64,000 bases of DNA from the NCBI GenBank assembly GCA_017453665.1, contig JAFTEM010000031.1:8162-72161 (forward strand), given 5' to 3'. The stretch comes from a bacterium (GTDB lineage Bacteria > Patescibacteria > JAEDAM01 > Absconditabacterales > Absconditicoccaceae). Shown in pieces: positions 25,329 through 36,154 of the stretch (position 1 is its first letter; every line of letters starts with the position of its first letter). Below the pieces are notes generated by a model, which saw nothing but the letters and a program-made list of their open reading frames with translations, made no database searches and was not told the DNA's origin. A program made the translations under genes and the position numbers.

Positions 25329-26822
25329 ATGAAAAAGACTATAAGATATATAATTGATATACTTATTATCATAGCCATAATCTTTTGATTTAAATATTAT
25401 CTTTCTCAATCACATTATTGTGAAATAGGAAAGAATTATTATAGACTCAATAGAGAGGCTTGAACACTATCACTTGAGGGATTAAAGCATATTTCAGATG
25501 AAAACCTTAAGTATTATGTTGAACATTCTGCAAATGATATTTATTTATGAGTAGAGGAGTTAACAGATGAACAAGCTAAAATTATTTGAGAATTTGAATG
25601 AGATACTCTACACCTTAATTCAGTTAAAAAATTAACTGATACAAACATAGAATATCTAAAAAACTTTACATGATCAAGAGTATCATTTAATTGATTAGAA
25701 GAAATTAACGAAAATCAAGCGAAGTGGTTATCAACATATCGTGATGTTTATATAGAGTGATTAAAAAATATTTCGGATGATAATCTTTTACTTTTGATTA
25801 AGGCTCCAAGAGTATTATCTCTTTGATTTACTAAGTTAACAAATGAACAAGCAAAAATTTTATCAACAAGAAAATGATCTTTGTCTCTTAATAAATTACA
25901 AACAATTACAGATGAACAATTAGAGCTTTTATTAAGCTGACATAATTGAGATTTATCTTTAGATGGATTAATAGCATTAACGGATAAACAAGCAGAATTA
26001 CTCTGAAATTATAAAAGTACATTATCATTAAATGGATTAAAAGAATTATCAGAAAAGCAAACAGAATATTTCTCATGACATTATAATAATCTTTCTCTTG
26101 ATTGATTAGAATCACTAACAACAAGTCAAATTAAAATGCTAGTAACAAATTATTCAAGATTATCAATTAAATGAGTGAAAGAATTATCGGATGATCAATT
26201 TGAATATATTGTATATAATTCAGACTCAAATATGTGAACGAATATTTACGATTTTTGAGTAAATAGGCTTACAGATAATATGCTTTTGATAGATAAAGAC
26301 AGGCTTAATAACCTCAGATTTCATAACTTAACAGAAATTACAGATGATCAACTAGAATACTTTTCTGATAGAAAAGTATTCTGATTATATCCTTCATTAG
26401 ATGCATTTACATGATTAACGGTTAAACAACTCAAGGCAATATCTGAAATTCCACAATTATCTTTGAATGGATTAGTAAATGTATCAAACGCTCTATTAAA
26501 AGAGTTGGTTGTTAATTATAAGTCTAGTTATAGATATATTTCAATGAATTGATTAGAAGAGTTAACAGATGAACAAGCTGCAATCCTTTGAAAGGCTAAA
26601 TTAGGTAGTCTTAGTTTAAATGGTATTAAAAGTTTAACTACGGAACAAATTAATAAATTATCTTCCATAAGATGTCGTAATATCTACTTAGATTGAATAA
26701 CTGATTTATCTGATGAAAATCTATCAACATTAATGAGAATATTAACAAGTGAGAGAGATAATGAACCTCAATATAAAGTAGTAACATTGAAAGACTTTTA
26801 TCTTCCACGATACTTGAGATAG
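25329..26822 (+). CDS. LRR-like repeat protein with N-terminal membrane anchor
   Basis: 497 residues. An uncleaved or signal-type hydrophobic segment (IIDILIIIAIIFGFKYY, about 8-26) is followed by some 16-17 tandem repeats of 22-30 residues. The consensus is L-x-L-x-G-L-x-x-L-T-D-E-Q-A-x-x-L, for example LSLNGLKELSEKQTEYFS and LSLDGLIALTDKQAELL. The spacing is that of leucine-rich repeats, with the LTDEQ part as the helical side. The G of the consensus is usually TGA. Such proteins normally bind other proteins at the cell surface. Flanked by two paralogous membrane-anchored proteins, it is a candidate contact or adhesion factor. Confidence 0.85.
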
Positions 26823-26859
26823 TAAAAATAATCCTTATTTTAACATAAAAATAATAACC

Positions 26860-27564
26860 ATGAAACAAGAAACACGACTCCATAAAGCATGATTTAATAA
26901 ACAAGCGGGGAAAAGAATCTGTAAATTAATATTCTGAATCATTGTTTTATGTTGTTTTTGATGGACTGTATATTCAGTAGTTCCCTATTATTGAAGTGTT
27001 AAAGTTCAAGATTATTATGATATGATACGGCAAAATATTAAGAAATTAAATACCTACGATAATTTAATGAAAAATGTATTATTTAATGAAATTCCTACTG
27101 AATGAGAGAAAATAAAATTTGATACAAGCTATATAATTAATAAGGATACAGCGGATATTACTTATGAAGATGGTTACATGAAAATATTTAATTATAATCC
27201 AATGTATCAACAAAAATCATTGGAAATTAGTATCTCTTGAAATATTAAATTGTTTACAGTTGATAATCTATGAACAGATAAATATGGAATGTACGATCTT
27301 CCAGAATATGAATGGATTGGCTCATGGCCTATAACATGAGATCAATCATGCTATTTGTTAAGACGATGACCAAGAAAATGATATTTAAGTGAAAGAGATT
27401 TCGAATTGTTAGAAGAAGAAAATCCAAATAACTGCATTTATCTATATGTTACACCGTATTATTATAGAAGTATTGCTTATATAAAGTTCCTTTCTAATAA
27501 TGATATTGATGAAAATTGATACATAGAATTTCAAGAACGTCCAATATTAACAACCCATTTTTAA
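26860..27564 (+). CDS. Membrane-anchored protein with LHKAGFNK N-terminus
   Basis: 234 residues. The N-terminus MKQETRLHKAGFNKQAGKR precedes one transmembrane segment (about 23-45) and a soluble exterior domain with CYLLRRGPRKGYL and EENPNNC. The same N-terminal motif, CYLLR.xPR and ENPNNC recur in the next gene, so the two are paralogues. The two Cys could form a disulfide. No known family is recognised. It lies 37 bp after the LRR-like gene. Confidence 0.8.
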
Positions 27565-27579
27565 TTAATATATCATAAC

Positions 27580-28305
27580 ATGAAAAAACAAACACTATTG
27601 CATAAAGCATGATTTAATAAAGAAGTATGAAACAAACTTTGAAATACTATCAAAAAGATTTTCAAAGCATGTTTTATAATGTTTTGAGTACGATGAATAT
27701 TTACTCTTATTTATGTTTTATGAAGTACTCGTATTCAAACAGATTTAGGAATGAGCGTTTTATGAACCTTTTTATGATGGGATAATTTTAATAATAAGTA
27801 TCTTGATGGTCCTATTGCATTATGATCAGAAGAAATCGAACTTAAAGATATAAAAGAACTTCCGATCGGTCAAGAAGTTACACTAGAGCCACAAAGTCAT
27901 AACGTAACATATTATAGAATACCACAAGTTGGTTCTGTTACTAGTGACTTAGAACTTCATGTAAAATGAAAGGTATGGTGGCATTATGAAGAATATATAA
28001 ATTGAGATTGACCATTAGATGTTAAATACGTGTATAGTATAAACAAAATATATAGAGGAGGTCCTAAAAATGATACAGAAAAATGTTATCTTTTAAGATG
28101 GTGGCCAAGATCTAATTTCAGATATGATTGAAAAGAATTACTAGAAGGAGAAAATCCAAATAACTGTGAATTAATAATTCTAAATCACCTTGATTGGGAA
28201 TCAGAGACAGAAGGTTATTTTGCTTTTGTAACACCTTCAGATGATATTAATAATGGTAAAGTGAGTGCAGAATACAGACAATTTGATTGGAATCGTAATG
28301 AATAA
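27580..28305 (+). CDS. Membrane-anchored paralogue with LHKAGFNK N-terminus
   Basis: 241 residues. It begins MKKQTLLHKAGFNKEVG, then has a transmembrane segment (about 28-50) and an exterior domain with CYLLRWWPRS and GENPNNC, matching its upstream neighbour at the same relative positions while the rest has diverged. Duplication within a surface-protein cluster is a common sign of variable or adaptive surface antigens. It ends with TAA TAA. Confidence 0.8.
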
Positions 28306-28424
28306 TAAAAAATAACTAATACTTCAATAAAGTAAAAGAACTCCTTATGGGAGTTGAGTATCTATTATATGTGAATTATATTTTTGCAAAAAAACTTAGT
28401 AGTTTGCTTACCTTTTTGTTAATC

Positions 28425-29000
28425 TTAGAGAAGAGATAAATCAAATTCATCTCGTGATGCTATCCTATGAACATTAGAATGGTCCTTTAGATCAAAATCT
28501 TTATTCCAAGGATAATCAAGCAAAAAACAAGGAATACCTTTTTCAGAAAGATTTGAAACAAAAAAAGGATCATCTTCAATAACAAGTTGAATGCCTCTTT
28601 CCTCACAAAGTTCAGCTTTGGTCTTCTGCTTCTCTGTATGAGTTTCAGCAAAAAGAAAATCTGAAAAAATTTCAGGATAATAAAGTTCTACCCATTCTTT
28701 TGTTTTTTCAGCAATAACGGTTGCTCTTCATGAAATAACAACTAATTCATGTCAGTCTTTTTTAAGTTTTTTAAATTGTTCTAAAGCTCAATTTATAGGT
28801 TTAATATTCCAAAAATCATCACTCATAAAAAGTTTCATAAAAATCTGATAATGTTCTTTATTATCTAAAGAAATTCCTGGAGCAGCAAGAGGAGTATAAG
28901 AGTAAAAATCATCCCATTTTACTCAATCAAATTCTGGAAGTTTAATTAATTCTTCTAAAGTTGAACTTAAGACTTCATCACAATCAATACCAATAATCAT
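28425..29000 (-). CDS. HAD-type 5'(3')-deoxyribonucleotidase-like phosphatase
   Basis: 191 residues. The HAD motifs are clear: IGIDCDEVLS at residues 3-12 (nucleophile Asp and general acid Asp), VVISGR near 97 and VIEDDPFF near 145. This fits the PF06941 group (NT5C-like nucleotidases), which hydrolyse deoxynucleoside monophosphates. The substrate is not proven. A paralogue of identical length lies at 59085. The gene is separated from both neighbours by non-coding gaps. Confidence 0.85.
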
Positions 29001-29177
29001 TTTTTATAGTATATAAGAACAAAAAATCTAAATAATTCTTTGAAGATATTTCTATCCAATTGTATTGATTGTCTTCAGAAAATGCAAAAAATAAATTGTT
29101 ACAGCAATTTTTGAAAAAATATGAAAGCTCATTATAATAACAACAAAGAATAATTTCAGACGATTAATACTAAAAAC

Positions 29178-30134
29178 ATGGTGCAACAAGAATGGATTGA
29201 AGAAAAGAGAAAACATATTCAAGAGAAATATGAAAACTGACATATTTCAGAATCTCATTATAAGAAGTTAATGGCTGCAATAGAAAAGAAAACTAAACAG
29301 TCATTATGGTCTTCTATTCTTTCTCATGTTAAAACGATAAAAGCCTTCCATCAAAAATGAAAAGAGTTAGAAAAACCAAATGAATATTCACATCAAACAG
29401 CACGCTTAATTGAAAAATGACTGATAAGTAAAAACGAAATATCAAATTATAAAATAAATTACAAAAAGAAAAAACTCCCTAAAAAATATTATATTTTCTT
29501 ATGAGTAGCAGTTGTTCTTGTTCTTCGATATTACCTATGCTATATGCCCAAGAAAACCTATATAGAAGTAGAAGACTTCTCAAGCTTATGAGATCCAATT
29601 CAAACGCCAATAACCTGAGAAGCTGATAAGCTAATTAATGGTAGTAATATTCATATCTCCTACCTAGCAGAATACGATATAAAATGAAGAGTTTTAGTTA
29701 CCGCACAATATTGAGACAATATAATTCAGCGTCTTTTAGATTCAAATTATTTAACAGATAATATCGTATGATTAGGGCGATGATTTATGGCAGAAGACGA
29801 TATTGTTAAAAGATTCAAACGGAAATCATACTATAGAGCAATGTTCCCAGAATATAAAAGTATGAAAGATTATAATTATGTTAGAGAAAAGTATTCCGAT
29901 ACGGATATCCAAACTCATATCTCTCATAACCATCTCATTCCGGCAGACGACCATGTGAAAAAACTAATCCGCTGAATAAAAAAATGAGACTATATACAAA
30001 TAAAATGATACTTAGTAAGTATCACCTCAGATAAGTGATATGCTCTTCAATCAAGTTTAGTAAGAGACGATACCGGAGATGGTGCATGTGAAACGATTTA
30101 CGTTACGGATATCCTCTGGCTAAAAGAAAGATAG
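29178..30134 (+). CDS. Membrane-anchored protein with conserved HLIPADDxV / DDTGDGACE domain
   Basis: 318 residues. A coiled cytoplasmic N-terminus (1-115) precedes one transmembrane segment (about 110-135) and a C-terminal domain with YLAEYDIKGRVL, the motif SHNHLIPADDHVKKLIRGIK, GDYIQIKGYLV and SSLVRDDTGDGACETIYV. I know this His-x-x-x-PAD and DTGxGACE pattern from an uncharacterised family widespread in proteobacteria, where it also follows a membrane helix. No function is established. Confidence 0.8.
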
Positions 30135-30138
30135 TCTC

Positions 30139-30618
30139 TTAATCTTTTATTAATCTAGCTGCTAAGTAAGCGAGTCATAAAGCATCAGCAGCATCATTAT
30201 ATTCAGGTAAATCCTGAAGTTTATATAATTTCATAGTCATTTTTTGAACAAGCATTTTTTCTGCTTTTCAATTTCACGTAATATACTTTTTGAGTTCAAT
30301 AGGACTAAATTCTAAAATTTTACATCAATTTCTTAACGCCATACTCAACAAAATAGCTCTAATTCAAAATACAAATTCAGCATTATTCTGATTATATTTC
30401 GTAAAATAGAGTTTCTCCATACAAACAACATCAATCTTTCTGTCCTTAAAAATTTTTCAAAAATAATCCTCAATCTCAATCATCCTTTTAAATTGATCTT
30501 CTCTAGAAGGTTGTTCTTCTTTTTGTAATAAAATTCAAGAATCCAAAATAGCTAGCTCTTTAGTAATAAGAGCATATCATAATTTTCTAACTCAAGGATC
30601 AATTCAAAGAATAATCAT
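30139..30618 (-). CDS. ruvC: Holliday junction resolvase RuvC
   Basis: 159 residues, the usual size. RNase H-fold active site motifs are all present: IILGIDPGVRKLGYA (both Gly of GIDPG are TGA), VCMEKLYF, the GNGKAEKxxVQ region and the terminal DAADALGLAYLA. It resolves four-way junctions together with RuvAB, which are not in this window. Its start abuts the stop of the antiporter upstream, so the two are co-transcribed. Confidence 0.96.
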
Positions 30619-31818
30619 CTATAAACCAATTAGTCTCATAAAATAGCTTGGATTAATCTCAAAAGCCATTCTTAATAGCGCTAAGATAAAGAGAAAAGCT
30701 CCTTCCCATTTTGAAAGTTTCCATCATGTTCTCATGAATACAAAAGTAATAATAAGTGTAATGATAAGCACTCCAACAGAGAAAATATTATCTCTAAATA
30801 AGAGTCCAAATAGACCATTCTCACATCATGCAGATAACAAACAATTAGGATTCAAATTAAGAGGGGTAATAATGGCACTGATTCCAATAATTCCTAAAAT
30901 ATTAAAAATATCAGATCCAACAACATTCCCCACTCCCATATCATATTTTTTCTTAGCAATAGCTGCAATTGTTGCTGCAAGCTCAGGTAAAGAAGTTCAA
31001 GCTGCTACGATAGTAGCTCATATCGCCCATTCAGAAACTCAAAAATATTGTGCTATAAATACGGCAGCATTAACTACTAAATCAGAAGAAAGAACAAGTA
31101 CTCCAAGACTAGCGATGAGTTTAGTAAGATTTAAAAGCATTCATAATTTATTTTCTGAAGAATGCTTATCTCTCCTCAAAAATAAAGAAACCAAAAACAT
31201 AATAAGGAGAACTGAAAGAAAAACTATTCAATAAAGAGAAATTCAAAACTGAAGTCAAAATACTCATTCAATTGCTTCTCAAGAAATAAAAGAAAGAAGA
31301 ATACTTATTCAAAATAAAATAAAGAAATTCTTCATTTTTGGTTTTTCAACATCTTCAACCTCTTCTCAATTAGACTCTTTTTTTAACCAGAGATAGGTAT
31401 TATATCAAACTAAAAGTAATAAAAGTATTCCTCATTCCCATCGTGCAACATGTTGATCCCATAACATAACAAAAATCAAACATGTTATAAAGATAAGAAA
31501 TATTCAATCTCTGTACACCAACTTCTTTTGAATAGCAATAGGAGCAACTAATGCAGAAAGTCAGAGAATAAATCAGAGATTAAAAATATTAGATCAAATA
31601 ACATTACCAACAGATAATGATCAACTTCCATTCAACGCTGCCATTCAAGAAAGAAAAAGTTCTGGTGCAGATGTTCCCATTGCAAGAACCGTTAATCATA
31701 TAAGAAGTGCTGATACTTTAAAATATTGAGCTATCCTAACACTCGTATTAATTAAATGATTAGCAGAATATCAAAGAAAAAAAAGTCAAAGCACTAAAAG
31801 AATAACAGCTAATATCAT
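30619..31818 (-). CDS. Na+/Ca2+ exchanger family antiporter
   Basis: 399 residues with about 11 membrane segments. The two alpha repeats that define the CaCA superfamily are intact: MGTSAPELFLSGMAALNG with VGNVIGSNIFN near residue 45-80, and AGTSLPELAATIAAIAKK with VGNVVGSDIFNI near 275-310. A charged loop lies between the halves. I chose ATG 31818; a GTG nine codons upstream is also possible. It would exchange Ca2+ for Na+ (or K+) across the membrane. Stop and ruvC start are adjacent. Confidence 0.93.
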
Positions 31819-31927
31819 TGAATAGATAAGAAATAAAACAATCACAAAATGCCATAGAATGTTGTAATGATTGTTAAAAAGCTTGCAATAGAAAATAAGA
31901 AAAAAAGAATGAGTATAACCCATTCTC

Positions 31928-32236
31928 TTATTTCATAAATCTAATAGGAGGTCTGAATCTCATAGCTTTTTTATTGTACTTTATACCGAGTTTATAAAGC
32001 ACAGAAGCTAAGATAATCGGAATAGCAATCATAACAATGACCGCAAAAAATAGAGATACGGCAAGGAACAATCCATCATCAGGAATCTGATTAAGAATAC
32101 TCACTACCGGATAGAAAAACTCAGGGCAGAAGCCCGAAACAGCGAACACAAAAACACACATACACGAAATAAGTACTATGAAACTTAACGCGTAAAAGGT
32201 TTTTGATAACCCAAAGTACAAATCACTTTTACTCAT
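31928..32236 (-). CDS. Small membrane protein, TGA-free class
   Basis: 102 residues with two or three transmembrane segments (about 14-36, 55-80). All four Gly use GGN codons and no TGA occurs. Base composition is richer in GC than in neighbouring genes. Upstream on the minus strand, TTGACA with a 16-bp spacer and TAAAAG lies ahead of an A-rich leader without a Shine-Dalgarno. It is divergent from the gene at 32376, which is also TGA-free. I find no known family. It belongs to the set of monocistronic cassettes described in the findings. Confidence 0.75.
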   Translation of the reverse strand: MSKSDLYFGLSKTFYALSFIVLISCMCVFVFAVSGFCPEFFYPVVSILNQIPDDGLFLAVSLFFAVIVMIAIPIILASVLYKLGIKYNKKAMRFRPPIRFMK

Positions 32237-32304
32237 AATCTATGGCGCTTTTTTATTTCTTTTATTGTTTTTTAGTTCGATGTCAACAGAAAATGAAAAA
32301 TATA

Positions 32305-32333
32305 TTGACATTTATAAATAATTTTGATATAAC
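32305..32333 (+). promoter_or_regulatory. Consensus promoter of the 32376 gene
   Basis: TTGACA (32305-32310), a 17-bp spacer and TATAAC (32328-32333). The leader that follows (32340-32375) is nearly all A and C with some T, and has no Shine-Dalgarno. Confidence 0.85.
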
Positions 32334-32375
32334 ATTAGTGACAAACAAAATACAAAAAATTTAAAATTTAAAGAC

Positions 32376-32606
32376 ATGAAAAAAATTCTCAAAATCTACG
32401 TCATTGTGGCGTCAATCGTATCCATCGTATTGATAGCTTTCCTTCAACTCACAGGAGGAAATATCTCGCAAGAAGCATGCCTACAATCGATTGCCATTTC
32501 CTTCATCGCAACCGCAGTAGTGATGGCAATCTGGTTCCTGGTCGGCTATATGCTCGTCAGCCCATTTGTAATGTTCCTGAACCAAATATTCCAGGCCATA
32601 CGATAA
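32376..32606 (+). CDS. Small two-pass membrane protein, TGA-free class
   Basis: 76 residues with transmembrane segments at about 7-24 and 38-62. No TGA codon; Gly uses GGA and GGC. The codon choice (ATC, GTC, CTG, TCG) is unlike that of the TGA-using genes. It is a single gene with consensus promoter and its own terminator. Function unknown. Confidence 0.75.
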   Translation: MKKILKIYVIVASIVSIVLIAFLQLTGGNISQEACLQSIAISFIATAVVMAIWFLVGYMLVSPFVMFLNQIFQAIR

Positions 32607-32623
32607 GAACCCCAAGAAAAAAT

Positions 32624-32657
32624 AGCTAGTGTTGTTTTCCTTCACTAGCTTTTTTTA
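32624..32657 (+). terminator. Terminator of the 32376 gene
   Basis: AGCTAGTG and CACTAGCT form a perfect 8-bp stem followed by seven T. Confidence 0.9.
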
Positions 32658-32671
32658 ATCGTTTTTAATTG

Positions 32672-32811
32672 AAATTGAGCATCTATTTAACTAAGATATC
32701 TATAGAAATAAAAAAAAGAAAGTAATTTCCAGAATTTGGAGATAAAATCCGAAGGGTGATGCCTTTGTAACTCAACATCTCAAAATAAAAACTAAAATAT
32801 AATAACAAATT
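32672..32811 (+). promoter_or_regulatory. Promoter and structured leader of the 32812 gene
   Basis: TTGAAA, a 17-bp spacer and TAAGAT begin the unit. The roughly 100-base leader contains two small hairpins (TCCAGAATTTGGA and AAGGGTGATGCCTTT), unusual for this gene class, and ends with an A-rich stretch. A regulatory leader is possible but not shown. Confidence 0.5.
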
Positions 32812-33519
32812 ATGAGAATAGCGGAAAATGAAATTTTTTTTAACTGCTGCACTCTCGACGATATCCCAAACTTCTTGAATAAGGTTTCAAAAGAGCACGG
32901 TGGCTGCATCGTATGGACTACATACAATGGAACGCTTGTTGCTTCTACAATGTCGCTTGAAACAATCCTTGCACGACGCGGAAATCAATGCGATAGAAGG
33001 ACGCCTGAAACCATAGAAAAAGAAAACGAGAGGATAGTCGCATCAAAGAAGCGGTTAGAAGAAAAAAAGCAAGAAATTGCTGCTCTATTAGCCCCTAAAG
33101 CTAAAGAGCATTACGAAAACTGGGGAAAAGTATTTTATAGCAAACATGGTTCAAATCTTTGTTTCGATAAATCACATTCCTGGCTAGAAGCCTGGAATCT
33201 CGCTGTTGATTTTATTCTTAAGAGATTCATCATTCCTAATGATGTTCTCTCTGAAATCATAAAGGGAGGATGGAACAATCAGCGTGCAATCGAATGCTAT
33301 GATGGAAAATATCCTGAATTAGAGGATGTAATCACCATGATGCAGTTTGCTAATACTAGGGGTGTAACAGAGAAGATGCTCCATGAGAAAGCGTGGAGCC
33401 TAGCTCGTTGCGTTTCAGGAGTGTTAGAACTGCGGAGGCTTTGCACCTTGCTCTCAAAGAAAGCACTCCCCAATGGTAAAAATGCTGCTAAGAGTTTCTT
33501 TGATGCTCTAGCAAGCTAA
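32812..33519 (+). CDS. 235-residue unknown protein, TGA-free class
   Basis: A soluble, mostly helical protein. The N-terminal part has CTLDDIPNFLNKV and GGCIVWTTYNG, the middle is a Lys/Glu coiled coil (about 70-105), and the C-terminal half is Trp- and Cys-containing helices. Twelve Gly and no TGA. It contains codons such as CGG, TCG, CTG and GGG that are rare in neighbouring genes. It has its own promoter and terminator. I know no related family. Confidence 0.8.
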   Translation: MRIAENEIFFNCCTLDDIPNFLNKVSKEHGGCIVWTTYNGTLVASTMSLETILARRGNQCDRRTPETIEKENERIVASKKRLEEKKQEIAALLAPKAKEHYENWGKVFYSKHGSNLCFDKSHSWLEAWNLAVDFILKRFIIPNDVLSEIIKGGWNNQRAIECYDGKYPELEDVITMMQFANTRGVTEKMLHEKAWSLARCVSGVLELRRLCTLLSKKALPNGKNAAKSFFDALAS

Positions 33520-33539
33520 TCTACTGTGCTGCATAGCAA

Positions 33540-33567
33540 AAAAAGACAGTGGTTAAGCTGTCTTTTT
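33540..33567 (+). terminator. Terminator of the 32812 gene
   Basis: AAAGACAG and CTGTCTTT flank an 8-base loop, with A-run before and T-run after; usable from both strands and close to the stop of the convergent gene at 33587. Confidence 0.85.
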
Positions 33568-33586
33568 TAGTATTTTTTCATTTCTT

Positions 33587-36061
33587 TTAATCTTTAAAAC
33601 AACGAATAGCATATCAATCATTATTTAAGCTGCTATAACCGAATACAGAATCCGTATCCTCATTAGAGTGTGATAACTCAAAATATTTCTTATCAGAAAG
33701 CCAATAGTATCCTGCCATTCCTCCAGAACCTAATAACCTATGAGATACTAATTCTCTTGCTGATAAATTACGATCGGCTTCATTGAATATAATCTCATCA
33801 ATTATTTTATTATCCTCTCAAGTATTCATACTTATTCTACGCATTCAAGCTAATGGAAGTTTAAATGTTTCAGTGAATGCATTAAAGGATTCAGAATCAA
33901 CAACTCATTTCCAAGTTGTTTTATTCTTAAGACTCCATAAATCAATAACCCATTGCCATTCTTGTTCTGTTGGAATATGATATCAGCTAGGACATGGCCC
34001 CTGATCTTTTACCTTCCATTCTCAAGTACTAGCAGTCTGATAACTGGCAGTATCAGAAGTGTTAAGGGCTGAAAATCAATTATTATTTCACCATTTAAAC
34101 AAATATCAGTAAGCATTAATTCAAGTTCCAGTCTCACTTGCTCCTAAATTTTTATCCATCATTGTCAAATTATCTACTCAGTCACTGATAATAATTGTAT
34201 TATTCCAAGGGTTTTCTACTATCGAAATCTTATCTCAAAAAATAACTTTAGTTCCTCATAAGTAAATATTTTCTCAAGAAAGATATCCATATTTCCAATC
34301 TCATGAATAACTAGTTCAATCAGCTAAGCTAAGTATTCATTTTCCATAAATATCTCCATCAGAGAATTCTCAAGAAAAAGTAATTCATCAGCTATATGTT
34401 ATTACTCAATTTCAATGTATAATTCCTTTTTTAAAACTTCAACTATAAATGATTCATGATGCTATATTCTCAAAAGTTCATTGTTTAATATATCCATCTG
34501 ACCAATATCAAGAAAGTATATTATTCTGTTGAGTCTTTATTCAAAATCCATTTTCAACACCATCCTTCCATTCTCCAGTATAAATCTCATCTTCATGAGA
34601 AGCGTATCAATATCAGTTTTCAAATCCATTAGCAAAATTTCAGACATAATGGTAATCATCCATTATTAATTCTCAAAGTCAGTTAAACATATTATTTGAC
34701 CAATTTCATGAATAATATATTCCATCACTTCAAGAAAAGCTTCCAACTCAATCAAATTTTCCATTCTTTACGCCTCAAACATAACTACTTCAATCTTTCC
34801 AGAAATATACTCAATCTTTTAATTCAGCATCGCTAATCTTATAAGAGAGTTCAAATTGTTCAAAATCATCAGTACTTGCTTTCCAATACTTATTCTCAGT
34901 TTTATAAGTGATTAAATAATTTGTGATTTCTTCAAGTTTAGTATTAAAATTCAAATATTCTTTCTCCCAAGCTTCTTCATACTCAGCCATTTTACTCCAT
35001 ATTTCTGCGGCTTTCTCCTCATCAGCAATAACTAAACTTCAATCTTCTCAAATACTTCCCATATGATAAACAACATTAAGGTAGTTAATAGTATCAATAG
35101 AAGTTCATGCATAGTTTTTAAACGCATTAATATATTCATCAAGTTTTTCTAATTTCTCTCAAGGAGTATATGCCTCATTACTATCAATATCTACTCAAAG
35201 CTCTTTATAGATATTTTTTAATGTAGCCATATATCAATCAAAAGTAGAATCTTTAAGTTTTGTAATAGAATCAATAAAATTTTTAACCGCTTTTGTATCA
35301 TCAAAATCGAGGTCTAAATCATCCATAGTATTACTAAATTCATACGTTTCTTTTAATAGCTTAGTCTCATTTTCAGTGATAGTATTTCTTATAACTTTTT
35401 TTTGTTCATCAGATAATCATTTTTCAGTCATTAACCCCTCAATTTCAGCATCAAAAAAGATTTGTTCATTCTCATTATTTCAAATACTAAGTGCTCAAAT
35501 ACCTGAAACACTGCTACTTTTTTTCAATGTTGTAATAACCTCTCTCCTTGTAACATATTGCTCTGTAGGATTAGAAATATCATCAAGAATTCAGGCCTCT
35601 TGAAGTGCTGTTAAATGTGCAAGATAATAAGGCTCAGATCCTTCATACGTTTGACCCCAAAGTGCTCTTGAAAGCATTACTCAGAATTGAGCCTTTGTCA
35701 CAGAGTCGTGAGGCTTAAAAACACTTGTATTTTGTCCCATAAGTCCTAATTGACACGCTTGTTTTACATATTCCTGAAGGTCTTCAGTAATATCAGGATC
35801 CTCGAATTCACAAATTTTATAAGGATCAGGATAGTTTCCTAGGACATTTTTAGAAAAATTAACAATCATTTTAGCCATCGCTTGTCTCGTGATTTCATTA
35901 TCAAGTCTAGCATCTTCAATACTAGGTTGAGTAGTTATGCTATAGTTAAAAGCCCGATCATAGGCATTTTTTACTTCTTGTGAATATTCAGCTAGTGCTA
36001 ATCCAGTAACAATGGCTGTAAAGAAAGTAATTCATAGTGTAATAGAAAGCTTTTGTTTCAT
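33587..36061 (-). CDS. Surface protein: SLH domain, coiled region, MORN repeats, FISUMP domain
   Basis: 824 residues. A signal peptide (about 1-22) precedes an S-layer homology region (ITRQAMAKMIVNF, DITEDLQEYVKQACQLGLMG and SVTKAQFGVMLSRAL, about 48-125). A helical region follows (to about 410), then about seven MORN-type repeats of the YxGxWxxGxxxGxG form (about 415-590, for example YSGNWSNNMFNGLGEL and YTGEWKDGVENGFG). The end (about 630-824) matches the FISUMP domain: WKVKDQGPCPSGYHIPT, EWQW and a final YAIRCFKD. SLH domains anchor proteins to cell-wall polymers; the rest is presumably displayed outside. The combination is unusual. Monocistronic. Confidence 0.88.
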
Positions 36062-36154
36062 GAACAAATAGTGTAAAATTTAAAATCTTATATAACTATT
36101 ATATCACAAAACAAAAATAAGTCAAATATCCGAACTGTTTTATGAAGCTATATG

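Noticed and set aside
25440..26820. Repeated DNA segments that might be a CRISPR or tandem array
   Set aside because: The repeats are protein-level LRR-like units in one long frame; the DNA copies differ widely and have no constant spacer length.
28339..28356. Terminator hairpin AACTCC/GGGAGTT after the 27580 gene
   Set aside because: The stem is short and no T-run follows, so I did not annotate it.
30734..31234. 166-codon plus-strand ORF
   Set aside because: It lies wholly inside the Na/Ca antiporter on the other strand, whose two signature repeats are intact.
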